Assembly (NCBI RefSeq): GCF_002812985.1
Contig: NZ_PGCP01000031.1
Span: 31,912-95,911 of the forward strand
Reading direction: 5' to 3'
DNA from: Aeromonas lusitana
GTDB lineage: Bacteria; Pseudomonadota; Gammaproteobacteria; Enterobacterales; Aeromonadaceae
DNA length: 64,000 bases
Made by a program: the position numbers and the translations under genes. How positions within the stretch are numbered: the first letter of the stretch is position 1; every line of letters starts with the position of its first letter. Under the pieces are notes generated by a model. That model saw nothing but the letters and a program-made list of their open reading frames with translations, made no database searches and was not told the DNA's origin. Below, in pieces: positions 18,966 to 31,281 of the stretch.

Positions 18966-19163
18966 ATGGATGTCAGCACCTTGCAACGGCTGGATGCCAA
19001 TATTCTGCTCGGGATCATCAACGAAAAGCTGCGGCTGGAGTGCGATGGTCTGGAAGAGCTGTTGGCCTACTACGACATGACGGAAGATCAGTTGGCCACG
19101 CGTCTGCAGCAGATCGGCTACCACTATGATCCCATGAGCAACCAGTTCAAGGCTCATGGTTAA
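18966..19163 (+). CDS. DUF4250 family small protein
   Basis: A 65-residue acidic protein. It matches the DUF4250 pattern: a first helix with ANILLGIINEKLR, then EELLAYYDMTEDQLATRLQQIGYHYD and a short tail ending NQF. Function is unknown; the second half reads like a helix-turn-helix-sized helical pair, but that is inference. The ATG at 18966 has GGAGGGA upstream; frames opening earlier (to 18852) overlap the sulA control region and are not conserved. It is divergent from sulA and may share its control region. It has its own terminator. Confidence 0.8.
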   Translation: MDVSTLQRLDANILLGIINEKLRLECDGLEELLAYYDMTEDQLATRLQQIGYHYDPMSNQFKAHG

Positions 19164-19173
19164 TTCGGTTATC

Positions 19174-19206
19174 AAGGTGCTCCAACTGGAGCACCTTATT
19201 TTTATT
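19174..19206 (+). terminator. Terminator of the DUF4250 gene
   Basis: Perfect ten-base-pair stem AAGGTGCTCC / GGAGCACCTT with loop AACT, then ATTTTTATT. Confidence 0.9.
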
Positions 19207-19557
19207 GTCAGCTTGTGCCAGTCGGCATTGAAATCGCTTTCAAATGGCCTCGGCTGTGGCGTTATTTTCACGTATTTTCAGAGCCTTTCAACCATTGAAA
19301 ACCTATTCATGAAGTTATCTTTTAAATTAAAATTCAACCAATTGATTTTTATGGTTATTTTAATTTTATTAAGGTGGGGTCAAGGAAAGGGTTTTCATAC
19401 TTGAACTGTCATTTTTATGCGTTAAAGTGTGACTCATGTTAACGTTTAGCCCATCGGCTTTAGCTAGTATGCCAACGCCGGAACATATTCTGAGATAACA
19501 ACAGTGCCGGTCCCGAATGGGATAACAATTTTTATTTGTAACGAAGGAAAATGGTTT
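19207..19557. promoter_or_regulatory. AT-rich leader region of the phosphorylase gene
   Basis: About 350 bases, very AT-rich between 19290 and 19390. A TGTGA half-site occurs at about 19427, the kind of element seen in CRP sites, but its partner half is poor. No MalT-type boxes or small gene are evident. The phosphorylase promoter must lie here. Confidence 0.4.
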
Positions 19558-22032
19558 ATGGCTACCAAGAAGAAGACAGACCAGGATCTCCAACTGGATA
19601 AAGATCAGCTCAAAGCGAGTATCGTGCGTCACCTGCGTTCTACCTTGGGGACAAGCGAACAGAAAGCCTCGCCAGAAGCGTGGTGGAAAGCGACCGCCGC
19701 CGCCGTCAACGAACAGGTGTACGAGCGCCTGACCCGTACTCAGCAGACTCATTTCAAGAAAGATACTCGTGCGATTCACTATCTCTCTGCTGAATTCCTG
19801 ATGGGGCGTTTGACCTCGAACAACCTGCACAACCTCTCTCTGTACAAGATTTGTGAAGAAGCCCTCGGCGAGCTCGGCCTGGAGCTGACCGATCTCTGTG
19901 AACAAGAGCCTGACATGGCCCTTGGCAACGGCGGCCTGGGTCGTCTGGCGGCCTGCTTCATCGACTCCCTCGCCACCCTGAACTACCCGGCGGTGGGCTA
20001 CGGCATCCATTACGAGCACGGCCTGTTCCGTCAGGAAATTCAGGATGGCCGCCAGATTGAGCGCCCGGACACCTGGCGTGAATACGGCAACCCCTGGGAG
20101 ATCTGCCGCCCCGAATCCGTGCAGGAGATCCCGCTCTATGGCTATGTCGAGACCGTGTTCGGTGACAACGGTGGCCTGAAGAAGGTATGGCACGCCGGTC
20201 GCAAGATCAAAGGGGTGCCCTGGGATATCCCTGTGGTGGGCTTTGGCGGTCACACCGTCAACATCTTGCGACTGTGGGAATCCCGCGCCTCCGAGTTCTT
20301 CGACTGGGACGTGTTCAACGCCGGCGGTTATGTCGACTCCCAGGCCGAGAAAGCCCAGGCCGAGACCATCTCCAAGGTGCTCTACCCGAACGATGAGACC
20401 GACGCCGGCAAGGAGCTGCGCCTGATCCAGCAGTACTTCTTCTGCGCCTGCTCCATCAAGGACATCATGCGCCGCTACAAGCGCGCCCATGGCAGCGACT
20501 TCAGCAACTTCGCCGCCCAGATCGCCATCCAGCTCAACGATACCCACCCGACTGTGGCCATCCCCGAGTTGATGCGGGTGCTGGTGGATGAAGAGGATCT
20601 GACCTGGGAGGCCGCCTGGGCCATCTGCTACCGGGTCTTCTCCTACACCAACCACACCCTGCTGCCAGAGGCGCTGGAGAAGTGGTCCGTCAGCCTGTTC
20701 GAGAAGGTGCTGCCCCGTCACCTCGAGATCATCTATGAGATCAATGCCCAGTTCCTGAACAAGCTGGTGGAGCCCAAGTGGCCGGGTGACGATGCCATCA
20801 AGGCCAAGCTCTCCATCATTGAAGAGGGTGCCGTGCGCAAGGTGCGCATGGGCAACCTGTGCGTGATCGGCTCCTCCAAGGTCAACGGCGTGGCCGAAAT
20901 CCACTCCAAGCTGGTGAAAGAGGATCTCTTCCCCGAGTTCGCCGCGCTCTGGCCAGAGAAGATGTGCAACGTCACCAACGGCGTGACCCCGCGTCGCTGG
21001 CTGCTGGCCTGTAACCCAGAGCTCGCCGAGCTCTACAACGAGGTGGTGGGCAAGGAGTGGCCGCTGCAACTGGACAAGCTGCGCGCCGTCACCCAGTTTG
21101 CCGACGACAAGTCGTTCCAGCAGCAGTTCATGCGCATCAAGCGTCACAACAAGGAGAAGCTGGTCAAGGTGATCAAGGCCGAGACCGGCATCGATGTGAG
21201 CGCAGAAGCCATCTTCGACATCCAGATCAAGCGCCTGCACGAGTACAAGCGCCAACAGCTGAACCTCATCCACATCATGGCGCTCTACCGTCGCCTGCTG
21301 GCCAACCCCGACTACGACATGCACCCGCGGGTGTTCATCTTCGGCTCCAAGGCGGCGCCCGGTTACAAGCTGGCCAAAGACATCATCTACGCCATCAACA
21401 AGCTGGCGGAGCGGGTCAACAACGATGCCCGCATTCAGGGCAAGCTGAAAGTGGTGTTCATGCCGAACTACCGGGTGAGCCTGGCGGAGAAGCTGATCCC
21501 GGCCGCCGACGTGTCCGAGCAGATCTCCACCGCCGGCTACGAAGCCTCGGGGACCGGCAACATGAAGATGGCTCTGAACGGCGCCATTACCATCGGCACT
21601 CTGGATGGAGCCAACATCGAGATCGCGGAAGAGGCGGGCGCCGAGAACTGCGCCATCTTCGGTCTGAACGTGGACGAAGTGAAGGCGCTGAAGGCTCGTG
21701 GTTACAACCCCTACGACTTCTACTATGCCAACTCCGAACTGAAAGCCGTGCTGGACTGGTTCGATACCGACTACTTCACGCCGGGTCGCCCGGGCGAGCT
21801 ATCGTCCATCAAGCGCTCCCTGCTGGAAGGAGGAGATCCTTACCTGACCCTGGCGGACTTCGCCTCCTACTCGGACGCCCACAAGCTCATCGATACCTGG
21901 TATCGGGATCCGGCGCTCTGGGCCAAGAAGGCCATCATCAACTCGGCCACCATGGGCAAGTTCAACTCCGACCGCTCCATCCAGGACTATGTGGAACGGA
22001 TCTGGAACCTGAAGGCCTGCGACATCGGCTAA
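19558..22032 (+). CDS. glgP: Glycogen/maltodextrin phosphorylase
   Basis: An 824-residue PLP-dependent enzyme releasing glucose 1-phosphate from alpha-1,4-glucans. Length matches GlgP/MalP (about 800-815). Visible landmarks include [37 protein letters not shown] [13 protein letters not shown], and the PLP-lysine region [15 protein letters not shown] near residue 650. The ATG at 19558 has AAGGA upstream; an in-frame one further up adds unconserved sequence. It stands alone, without glgB/glgX/glgC or malQ nearby, so context cannot choose between glycogen and maltodextrin phosphorylase; glgP is the looser label. Confidence 0.9.
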   Translation: MATKKKTDQDLQLDKDQLKASIVRHLRSTLGTSEQKASPEAWWKATAAAVNEQVYERLTRTQQTHFKKDTRAIHYLSAEFLMGRLTSNNLHNLSLYKICEEALGELGLELTDLCEQEPDMALGNGGLGRLAACFIDSLATLNYPAVGYGIHYEHGLFRQEIQDGRQIERPDTWREYGNPWEICRPESVQEIPLYGYVETVFGDNGGLKKVWHAGRKIKGVPWDIPVVGFGGHTVNILRLWESRASEFFDWDVFNAGGYVDSQAEKAQAETISKVLYPNDETDAGKELRLIQQYFFCACSIKDIMRRYKRAHGSDFSNFAAQIAIQLNDTHPTVAIPELMRVLVDEEDLTWEAAWAICYRVFSYTNHTLLPEALEKWSVSLFEKVLPRHLEIIYEINAQFLNKLVEPKWPGDDAIKAKLSIIEEGAVRKVRMGNLCVIGSSKVNGVAEIHSKLVKEDLFPEFAALWPEKMCNVTNGVTPRRWLLACNPELAELYNEVVGKEWPLQLDKLRAVTQFADDKSFQQQFMRIKRHNKEKLVKVIKAETGIDVSAEAIFDIQIKRLHEYKRQQLNLIHIMALYRRLLANPDYDMHPRVFIFGSKAAPGYKLAKDIIYAINKLAERVNNDARIQGKLKVVFMPNYRVSLAEKLIPAADVSEQISTAGYEASGTGNMKMALNGAITIGTLDGANIEIAEEAGAENCAIFGLNVDEVKALKARGYNPYDFYYANSELKAVLDWFDTDYFTPGRPGELSSIKRSLLEGGDPYLTLADFASYSDAHKLIDTWYRDPALWAKKAIINSATMGKFNSDRSIQDYVERIWNLKACDIG

Positions 22033-22051
22033 GCGTCCCGAGACAACAAGC

Positions 22052-22077
22052 AACCCCCGCACTGCGGGGGTTTTTTA
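22052..22077 (+). terminator. Terminator of the phosphorylase gene
   Basis: Stem AACCCCCGC / GCGGGGGTT with loop ACT followed by a T run. Confidence 0.93.
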
Positions 22078-22181
22078 TTCTGCCTGGTTCGGTTTTTTAT
22101 CGTGTAACTGACTACTGGAATCAGTGTTGATGGTAGGAGTGGGTAGTATTTTTATGGAATGGCAGTCAGAGGTGATGAAAG

Positions 22182-22205
22182 AAAAAGGGCCCCGTGAGGG
22201 GCCCT
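22182..22205 (-). terminator. Terminator of the SLC13 transporter gene
   Basis: Stem AGGGCCCC / GGGGCCCT (22186-22205, loop GTGA) preceded by an A run, which is a T run for the minus-strand transcript. Confidence 0.88.
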
Positions 22206-22223
22206 GGCAATCCGGGATGCGGA

Positions 22224-23609
22224 TCAGTGCAGGATATCGCCCATGAAGTAGGCCAGCAGGGTCAGGATGACGGTGAACACCAGGTTCAGCGCCAGACCCG
22301 CCCGCATCATCTCCCGCTGCTGGATATGACCGCTGGCGAAGACGATGGCGTTCGGCGGCGTGGCCACCGGCAGCATGAAGGCGCAGGAGGCGCCGACGGC
22401 GATGAGCACGGACACGACGATGGGGGAGACACCCAGCGCCTCGGCCACGCCGGCAAACAGCGGCACCAGCAGGGCGGCGGTAGCGGTGTTGGAGACCAGC
22501 TCGGTCAGGAACACCACGAAGGCCGCAAGGCAGAGCAGGATCACGAAGATCGGCATGGTGGAGAGGCCGCTGGAGAGGTGCTCCGCCAGGAAGGCGTTGG
22601 CGCCGGTTTGCTTCAAGATGGAGCTCAAGGTCAGGCCACCCCCGAACAGCAGCAGCACACCCCAGTCGGTGTTCTGGTTGATGTCATCCCAGCTGGCGAC
22701 CCGGCTGACGGCGATGGCCAGGATGGCGCCCATGGCGATCAGGGTATCGAACTGGGGAATGCCGCCGAGCGCCGCGGCGATGGGCTGGGAGCCTATCCAC
22801 AGCAAGACGGTGGCGAGGAAGATGAGCAAGGTGGTCTTGCGCTGACCGGTCCACTCTATGGTGACCTTCTCGGTGCTGACCTGATGAGACAGATCCGGGC
22901 GGGTGACCAGATAGAGCAGACCTATGCCCACGGGCATGAAGATGAGCACCACAGGGATGCCGAATTTCAGCCAGTCGGTGAAGCCGATGCCCATCTGGGC
23001 GGCGGCGATGGCATTGGGGGGGCTGCCCACCAGGGTGCCGATGCCGCCGATGCTGGCGCTGTAGGCGACCCCCAGCAGGACGAAGACCAGGGTGCGGCGC
23101 TCCTTGTGGACGTCGAGCCCTTTGAGCATGCCGAGGGCCAGCGGCATCATCATGGCGGCGGTGGCTGTGTTGCTGATCCACATGGAGAGCGCCGCCGTGA
23201 TGGTGAACAGCACTATGGCCGCCCAGCCGAGGTGCCCCTTGGCGAGTTGCATCACCTTGGCGGCGATCTGGGTGTCGAGCCCCTGCTTGGAGAGGGCCGC
23301 CGCCAGGGCGAAACCGCCGAAGAAAAGGAACAGCACCGGGTTGGCGAAGTCGGTGAGGGACTTACTCATGTCGAACACCCCGAGCAGGGTGGCGAGCACC
23401 GGGATCGAGATGGCCGTGATGGTGATGTTTACCGCCTCGGTCAGCCAGAGGATGGCGATGAAGATGAGGATGCCGAGCCCCTTGTTGACCATGGGATCAA
23501 ACGGGAGCCAGGCGAGCATGGCACAGAGCAGCAAGACGTCCAGGATGACGATCCCGGCCTTGATGTCCAGCCAACGTGGTGGGGCAGAGGGAACAGCAGA
23601 TGTGTGCAT
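22224..23609 (-). CDS. SLC13/DASS family sodium:carboxylate transporter
   Basis: A 461-residue inner-membrane protein of the divalent anion:sodium symporter family, the group that includes Vibrio VcINDY. Both pseudo-repeat signatures are present: ISNTATAAMMMPLALGM (about 145-161) and VSNTATAALLVPLFAG (about 376-391), each the Ser-Asn-Thr motif that binds sodium and carboxylate. Around eleven hydrophobic segments are visible. The likely substrates are C4-dicarboxylates such as succinate, but sulfate or citrate cannot be excluded. The start is the only good one, with an AT-rich upstream region. Single gene with its own terminator. Confidence 0.88.
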   Translation of the reverse strand: MHTSAVPSAPPRWLDIKAGIVILDVLLLCAMLAWLPFDPMVNKGLGILIFIAILWLTEAVNITITAISIPVLATLLGVFDMSKSLTDFANPVLFLFFGGFALAAALSKQGLDTQIAAKVMQLAKGHLGWAAIVLFTITAALSMWISNTATAAMMMPLALGMLKGLDVHKERRTLVFVLLGVAYSASIGGIGTLVGSPPNAIAAAQMGIGFTDWLKFGIPVVLIFMPVGIGLLYLVTRPDLSHQVSTEKVTIEWTGQRKTTLLIFLATVLLWIGSQPIAAALGGIPQFDTLIAMGAILAIAVSRVASWDDINQNTDWGVLLLFGGGLTLSSILKQTGANAFLAEHLSSGLSTMPIFVILLCLAAFVVFLTELVSNTATAALLVPLFAGVAEALGVSPIVVSVLIAVGASCAFMLPVATPPNAIVFASGHIQQREMMRAGLALNLVFTVILTLLAYFMGDILH

Positions 23610-23764
23610 GTTGTTTTTCTCGGTTAATTTATGGTTGTTGTTGTGTTGCCGAGGTTACATTTATCCCCCTGTTTGAAACAGGGGGAAGTGGTCAAAGCAT
23701 GTGGCGACTCACAGAGTAAATTGCAAATGGATCTGATATTAAACAAAAATCAAACAAGCTGTTT

Positions 23765-24205
23765 TCATTTGACCTCGGCGCTGACCGACAGCAGCCACTC
23801 CTTGAACGGGCTCTTGGGCAATGAGCCGCTGCGCTGGGCCACTACCTTGCCCTGGCGGAACACCATCAGGGTGGGAATGCTGCGAATAGCGTAACGACTG
23901 GCGATGGCGGCTTCCTGTTCGGTGTCGAGTTTGACGAAGCGGATGCGGGGCTCGAGCTCTCGTGCCATCTCCTGAAAGACCGGGGCAAATTGCAGGCAGG
24001 GGCCGCACCAGCTGGCCCAGAAATCCACCACGACCGGCACGTCGGAGTTGATCAGGGTATCGAACTGGGCCGATCGTCCTGCCACCGGGCTCATCCCGGT
24101 CAGGGCGGCGTGGCAGCGGCCACACTTCGCGTTTGAATCCAATTTTTCGTCGGGCAGGCGGTTGCGGGTAAAGCAGTGGCTACAATAGGTGGTGATAAGT
24201 GACAT
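23765..24205 (-). CDS. trxC: Thioredoxin 2 (TrxC)
   Basis: A 146-residue cytoplasmic disulfide reductase. The N-terminal zinc finger distinguishing TrxC from TrxA is seen as CSHC (8-11) and CGRC (28-31). The thioredoxin fold follows with the active site WASWCGPC near residue 68 and the cis-proline segment SIPTLMVF. In E. coli trxC is induced by OxyR under peroxide stress; no OxyR site is evident here by eye. It is divergent from the hybrid kinase gene. Confidence 0.95.
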   Translation of the reverse strand: MSLITTYCSHCFTRNRLPDEKLDSNAKCGRCHAALTGMSPVAGRSAQFDTLINSDVPVVVDFWASWCGPCLQFAPVFQEMARELEPRIRFVKLDTEQEAAIASRYAIRSIPTLMVFRQGKVVAQRSGSLPKSPFKEWLLSVSAEVK

Positions 24206-24358
24206 TATGGGTTCCTTAATTCATGGCTCGGCAACATCTTTATTGCATCGACAGAGCAGACTAACGGTAACATAGCAGTCAATAATTTTTCACAGCTGGC
24301 GATCGGGTCCTGACGAAGGTCCCCGAATGGCCGGCCATGACAAGAGAATCGAGACGGG

Positions 24359-27157
<2,799 letters not shown>

Positions 27158-27218
27158 GACAGGGAGGATAGCAATCGTTCTCAAGCCGGCCACTTCAGGC
27201 TATGATGACCGACTCCCA

Positions 27219-27246
27219 TCGCCCCCACCTCGGGGGCGATTGTATT
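27219..27246 (+). terminator. Possible weak terminator after the hybrid kinase gene
   Basis: Stem ATCGCCCCC / GGGGGCGAT with loop ACCTC, but only a poor T-rich tail (TGTATT), so read-through into mdlA is possible. Confidence 0.45.
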
Positions 27247-27297
27247 GAGCCTCTCCCATGACGGCGGCCAAGGTGCGCCGCGACAAAGGATCCTGAT

Positions 27298-29034
27298 GTG
27301 AGCGTATTTTTGCGGCTTGGCTGGTTTTTCAAGGAGCAGTGGCGGCGTTATCTCATCGCCATCTCATTGCTGATGATGGTCGCGCTCTTGACCGTGATCC
27401 CGCCCAAGGTGGTGGGCTGGGTGGTGGATGGCATCACCAAGGGGGATCTCGATCAAGGCACCCTGGTGCGTTATCTGGCGGGCCTGTTCGGCCTTGGTCT
27501 GCTCATCTACCTGCTGCGCTATGTGTGGCGAGTCATGCTGTTTGGGGCCTCGTATCGCCTGGCGTTTGTGCTGCGCAATCGGCTCTTCACCCACTTCACC
27601 CGCATGAGCCCGGATTTCTACCAGCGCCACCGCACCGGCGATCTCATGGCCCACGCCACCAACGATATCCAGGCGGTGGAGATGACCGCCGGGGAAGGGG
27701 TGCTGACCCTGGTGGACTCCTTCATCGTCGGGATCCTGGTGCTCTCCATCATGTGCAGCCAGTACTCCTGGCAGCTGACCCTGCTCTCCCTGCTGCCCCT
27801 GCCGGTGATGGCGTTTTTCATGAACCGCTTTGGTACCCAGATCTACAAGGAGTTCAAGGCGGCGCAGGGGGCCTTCTCCCGCCTCAACAACAAGACCCAG
27901 GAGGCCCTCTCCGGGGTGCGGGTGCTCAAGTCCTATGCGGTGGAGTCCCTCGAAGACAAGGGCTTCGCCGAGCTGACCCGCCAGGCCGGTGAGTGCAACA
28001 TGGCGGTGGCGCGCATCGATGCCAAGTTCGATCCCGTCATCTACCTGTGCATCGGCTGCTCCTATTTCCTGGCGGTGGCGGGCGGTAGCGCCCTGGTGTT
28101 GCAAGACAAGCTGACCCTGGGGGAGCTCACCAGTTTCACCATGTACCTGGGTCAGCTCATCTGGCCCATGTTTGCCATCGCCTGGCTGTTCAACATCATA
28201 GAGCGTGGCAGCGCCGCCTATTCGCGCATCGAGACCCTGCTGGCCGAGCGCAGCGACATCGAAGATCCCGCCGAGCCCCATCCCCTCGAGAGTCCTTTCC
28301 CGCTGACCATGCAGAACGTGGAGTACCGGCTCGGCGATCGTACCCTGCTGGCGGGGATCGATTTCTCCCTGCCGGCCGGTGGCATGCTGGGGGTGGTGGG
28401 CCGCACCGGGGCGGGCAAGAGCTCCCTGCTCAAGCTGCTGATGCGCCTGGCCAACCCCAGCGCCGGCGAGATCACCATGGGCGGCGTACCCATAGCGCGG
28501 CTGGCCCTTGGCGAGCTGCGCAGCCAGTTCGCCTATGTGCCCCAGGAGCCGTTTTTGTTCTCCACCACTATCGCCGCCAACATTGCCCTCGGCCGGCCGG
28601 ACGCCAGTCGGGAGGAGATAGAGAAGGTGGCGCGCATCGCCTGCGTGCACGACGACATCAGCCGCTTCCCCCTGGGATATGAGACCGAGGTGGGGGAGAA
28701 GGGGGTGACCCTCTCCGGCGGTCAGAAACAGCGACTCGCCATCGCCCGCGCCCTGTTGCTGGCGGCGCCCATCCTGGTGCTGGACGATGCGCTCTCGGCG
28801 GTGGATGCCCACACCGAGCAGCAGATCCTGCAGGCCCTCAAGGCCCACAGGCGTACCCTCATCCTGGTCAGCCACCGCATGACGGCGGTGGAGCAGGCGG
28901 ACGAGATCCTGGTACTGGAGGATGGCCACATCGGCGAGCGGGGCCATCACGGCGCCCTGATGGCCCAGGATGGCTGGTATGCGGACATGGTGCGCTATCA
29001 GCGTCTCGAGCAGGACGTGGAGGAGAATCTGTGA
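27298..29034 (+). CDS. mdlA: ABC exporter subunit MdlA
   Basis: A 578-residue half-transporter with six membrane helices (about 15-300) and a C-terminal ATPase. The N-terminus (ending VIPPKVVGWVVDG) closely follows E. coli MdlA. Walker A is GRTGAGKSS (about 364-372), the signature is LSGGQKQR and Walker B is ILVLDDALSAVD. The residue after Walker B is Asp rather than the catalytic Glu, so this is the degenerate site, typical of heterodimeric exporters; MdlB has the consensus Glu. The GTG start has AAAGGA upstream. Substrate is unknown (multidrug-like family). Its stop overlaps a GTG, suggesting mdlB originally began there. Confidence 0.92.
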   Translation: MSVFLRLGWFFKEQWRRYLIAISLLMMVALLTVIPPKVVGWVVDGITKGDLDQGTLVRYLAGLFGLGLLIYLLRYVWRVMLFGASYRLAFVLRNRLFTHFTRMSPDFYQRHRTGDLMAHATNDIQAVEMTAGEGVLTLVDSFIVGILVLSIMCSQYSWQLTLLSLLPLPVMAFFMNRFGTQIYKEFKAAQGAFSRLNNKTQEALSGVRVLKSYAVESLEDKGFAELTRQAGECNMAVARIDAKFDPVIYLCIGCSYFLAVAGGSALVLQDKLTLGELTSFTMYLGQLIWPMFAIAWLFNIIERGSAAYSRIETLLAERSDIEDPAEPHPLESPFPLTMQNVEYRLGDRTLLAGIDFSLPAGGMLGVVGRTGAGKSSLLKLLMRLANPSAGEITMGGVPIARLALGELRSQFAYVPQEPFLFSTTIAANIALGRPDASREEIEKVARIACVHDDISRFPLGYETEVGEKGVTLSGGQKQRLAIARALLLAAPILVLDDALSAVDAHTEQQILQALKAHRRTLILVSHRMTAVEQADEILVLEDGHIGERGHHGALMAQDGWYADMVRYQRLEQDVEENL

Positions 29035-29071
29035 GCCTGATGAATAGACGAGTGCTTCCCCTCATCCCTAA

Positions 29072-29096
29072 CCCTTCTCCCGCCAGGGGAGAAGGG
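29072..29096. repeat. Intergenic hairpin repeat between mdlA and mdlB
   Basis: Stem CCCTTCTCCC / GGGAGAAGGG with loop GCCAG, preceded by CCCCTCATCCCTAA. The pattern resembles a widespread proteobacterial intergenic hairpin (CCCTCACCC...CTCTCCC...GGGAGAGGG). Copy number in this genome cannot be judged from one window. Confidence 0.6.
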
Positions 29097-29140
29097 GGCA
29101 AAGAGAGTCAATTCCCTGGGAGCGCTGCGCTGGAGGCAAA

Positions 29141-29227
29141 TCTGTGAACCCGACCATTAAACGTCTACCGGTTGCCTTATTGCGCCCGTTATCCGCACCT
29201 GAAGCACAATGTGGGGAGAGTCTGTGA
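29141..29227 (+). pseudogene. Duplicated, frameshifted fragment of the mdlB 5' end
   Basis: From 29141 to about 29199 the sequence repeats the first 19 or so codons of mdlB (both begin TCTGTGAACCCGACCAT). Small indels shift the frame. Starting from its GTG at 29144, with GGAGG upstream, it reads 27 codons and stops at 29225-29227, where TGA overlaps the real mdlB GTG. It could be translated as a coupled leader peptide, or be a simple remnant. Confidence 0.7.
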
Positions 29228-30975
29228 ACCCGACCATCAAACGACTGCTGGCCTATTGCGCCCGCTACCCCCGCTGGCTGGCTCAGGCGGGCATCTGCCT
29301 GCTGCTGGCCACCGGCGCCGAGGTGGCGGGGCCTCTGCTCATCAAGCTGTTTATCGACGACTATCTGGCGCCGCGCCAGCTGGTGTGGCCCGCCATCGCT
29401 GCCATTGCCGCTGGCTACCTTGGCCTGCAACTGCTCTCGGCGGTGGGGTTTTACCTGCAGTCCCTGCGCTTTAACCGCATCGCCCAGGCGGTGGTGCAGA
29501 CGTTGCGTGAGCAGGTGTTTGCCACCGCCATCCGCTTGCCGGCCCGCTACTTTGACAAGCACAGATCCGGGGCCCTCATCTCCCGCATCACCAACGACAC
29601 CGAGGCCATCATGAACCTCTATGTGCAGGTGATTGGGCTCTTGGTGCAAAAAGTGGTGCTCTTGTGCGGCATCCTCATCTCCATGGCCCTGCTGGATCTG
29701 CGGTTGATGCTGGTGTGCGCCACCCTCTTGCCTGCGGTAGGGGCCGTGATGTGGCTCTACCAGAAACTGAGCGTGCCCGTGGTGCGAGCGACCCGCAGCC
29801 TGCTCTCCGACATCAACAGTAGGCTCAACGAGTCCCTGCAGGGGATGCCGGTGATCCAGGCCATGGTGCAGGAGCGCCACTTCGCCAACGCCTTTGCCAG
29901 CGTCAACCAGCAGCACTGGCACGCCCGCCTCAAGAGCTTGAAGATCAACGGTATCTTGCTGCGCCCCCTCATCGACATGTTCTACATGATGGTGCTGATA
30001 GGGCTCTTGGCCCTGTTTGCCCACGAGGGTTTAAGCACAAGCGGCGCCATCCAGGTGGGGGTGCTCTACGCCTTCATCAGCTATCTGGGGCGGATGATAG
30101 AGCCGCTCATCGAGATGACCAACCAGCTTAACCAGTTGCAGCAGGCCATGGTGGCGGGGGAGCGGGTGTTCGCCCTGCTGGACGAGTCTCGCGAGAGCAC
30201 CCAAGGGGAGAGCCCGGCGTTGCAGGGGCGGGTGAGTTTCGAGGGGGTGAGCTTCTCCTACGACGGCCAGCAGCCCGTGCTGCGAGACATAAGCTTCAGC
30301 ACCCGCCCCGGCCGTATGCTGGCGCTGGTGGGTCACACCGGCAGCGGCAAATCCACCGTCATCAGCCTGCTGATGGGCTTCTATCCCATCGGCAGTGGCA
30401 CCATCCGCTTCGACGATCACCCGCTGGCGGCGCTGTCGCTCGCGGCGGTGCGCCGCTGCATCGGCCTGGTGCAGCAGGATCCCTTTATCTTCGTTGGCAC
30501 CCTGGCGGAGAACCTGCGGCTCGGCCGTGATGGCATCGACGAGGGGACGCTGTGGCGGGCGCTGGACGAGGTGCAGCTGGCCGGGTTTGTGAAAAGCCTG
30601 CCACAGGGGCTCGAGACCCTGATGGAGGAGGGGGGCAAGAACCTCTCCGCCGGTCAGCGTCAGCTGCTTTCGTTTGCCCGCGCTTTGGTGGGGGATCCGC
30701 GGATCCTCATCCTGGACGAGGCGACCGCGAGCGTGGACTCCCAGACCGAGCTCGCGCTCTCCCAAGCCCTTGCGGCGGCGCGCCGTGGCCGCACCACCAT
30801 CGCCATCGCCCACCGGCTCTCCACCATAGTGGATGCAGACGAGATCCTGCTGCTGTCCCGCGGTCAGGTGAATGAGCGGGGCACCCATGGCGAGCTGATG
30901 GCCCAAGGGGGCCATTACGCCCAGCTGTTCGAGATGCAGAGCCAGGGGGCCTGGCTCGAGGAGCAGCGGGCCTGA
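29224..30975 (+). CDS. mdlB: ABC exporter subunit MdlB
   Basis: A 583-residue half-transporter partner of MdlA. It has an N-terminal membrane domain with GAEVAGPLLIKLFIDDYL as in E. coli MdlB, then Walker A GHTGSGKST (about 366-374), signature LSAGQRQL and Walker B ILILDEATASVD with the catalytic Glu. It therefore carries the consensus hydrolysis site of the heterodimer. The GTG at 29224 with GGGGAG upstream is preferred over an ATG at 29209, because the homologous duplicate upstream also begins at GTG. It is separated from mdlA by about 190 bases holding a hairpin and a 5' duplicate. Confidence 0.93.
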   Translation: MNPTIKRLLAYCARYPRWLAQAGICLLLATGAEVAGPLLIKLFIDDYLAPRQLVWPAIAAIAAGYLGLQLLSAVGFYLQSLRFNRIAQAVVQTLREQVFATAIRLPARYFDKHRSGALISRITNDTEAIMNLYVQVIGLLVQKVVLLCGILISMALLDLRLMLVCATLLPAVGAVMWLYQKLSVPVVRATRSLLSDINSRLNESLQGMPVIQAMVQERHFANAFASVNQQHWHARLKSLKINGILLRPLIDMFYMMVLIGLLALFAHEGLSTSGAIQVGVLYAFISYLGRMIEPLIEMTNQLNQLQQAMVAGERVFALLDESRESTQGESPALQGRVSFEGVSFSYDGQQPVLRDISFSTRPGRMLALVGHTGSGKSTVISLLMGFYPIGSGTIRFDDHPLAALSLAAVRRCIGLVQQDPFIFVGTLAENLRLGRDGIDEGTLWRALDEVQLAGFVKSLPQGLETLMEEGGKNLSAGQRQLLSFARALVGDPRILILDEATASVDSQTELALSQALAAARRGRTTIAIAHRLSTIVDADEILLLSRGQVNERGTHGELMAQGGHYAQLFEMQSQGAWLEEQRA

Positions 30976-31013
30976 GCGCGGTCGCAGACAAACAGTGCAA
31001 ACAAGCAGCACAG

Positions 31014-31048
31014 ATAAAAAAAACAGCCGGCAAATGCCGGCTGTTTTG
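31014..31048. terminator. Terminator, strong on the minus strand
   Basis: Stem AACAGCCGGCA / TGCCGGCTGTT (31022-31045). The plus-strand tail is TTTTG and serves mdlB. On the minus strand the stem is followed by eight T residues, so it is a better terminator for a transcript coming from 31062-31300. Confidence 0.88.
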
Positions 31049-31074
31049 TTTGGTGAGTCTGTCAGAGCAAGGGC

Positions 31075-31281
31075 TTAGTGCGGGTCAGTAGCTTGGGCCG
31101 CAGGGGCGGGAAGCCGCCGTTGAAGAAAGTGCCTGCCTCTTCCATCGGTGCCTTGCGCGGCTCGATATCGCTCCTCAGGTGGCGTTATGGCATCACCTGT
31201 ATTGGCCACAAGCTGTTGCAACAGACCGACGTTGGCAGGGACGACATGGGCCCTGAGAGTCGATCCGATCAAAGTGGTCAT
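31075..31281 (-). CDS. Doubtful small protein or decayed gene
   Basis: A 68-codon frame beginning MTTLIGSTLRAHVVPANVG that I do not recognise. Its first half looks protein-like. Its last 25 codons look arginine-rich and unnatural, whereas another frame of the same strand (about 31062-31181, stop at 31062) reads like a genuine C-terminus, with EEAGTFFNGGFPPLRPKLLT. A frameshift near 31180 joining the two would give roughly a 75-residue protein. A strong minus-strand terminator follows at 31045-31014, so something is transcribed here. It may be a short pseudogene, a small protein with a sequencing or real frameshift, or an RNA. Confidence 0.35.
   Translation of the reverse strand: MTTLIGSTLRAHVVPANVGLLQQLVANTGDAITPPEERYRAAQGTDGRGRHFLQRRLPAPAAQATDPH

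Noticed and set aside
19369..21324. 651-codon minus-strand frame opposite the phosphorylase gene
   Set aside because: Antisense shadow; composition (L, V, G, D, H runs) is typical of reverse-frame translation and the sense strand is a certain gene.
22194..23627. 477-codon plus-strand frame opposite the SLC13 transporter
   Set aside because: Shadow rich in G, D, H, Q; the opposite strand has both SNT signatures.
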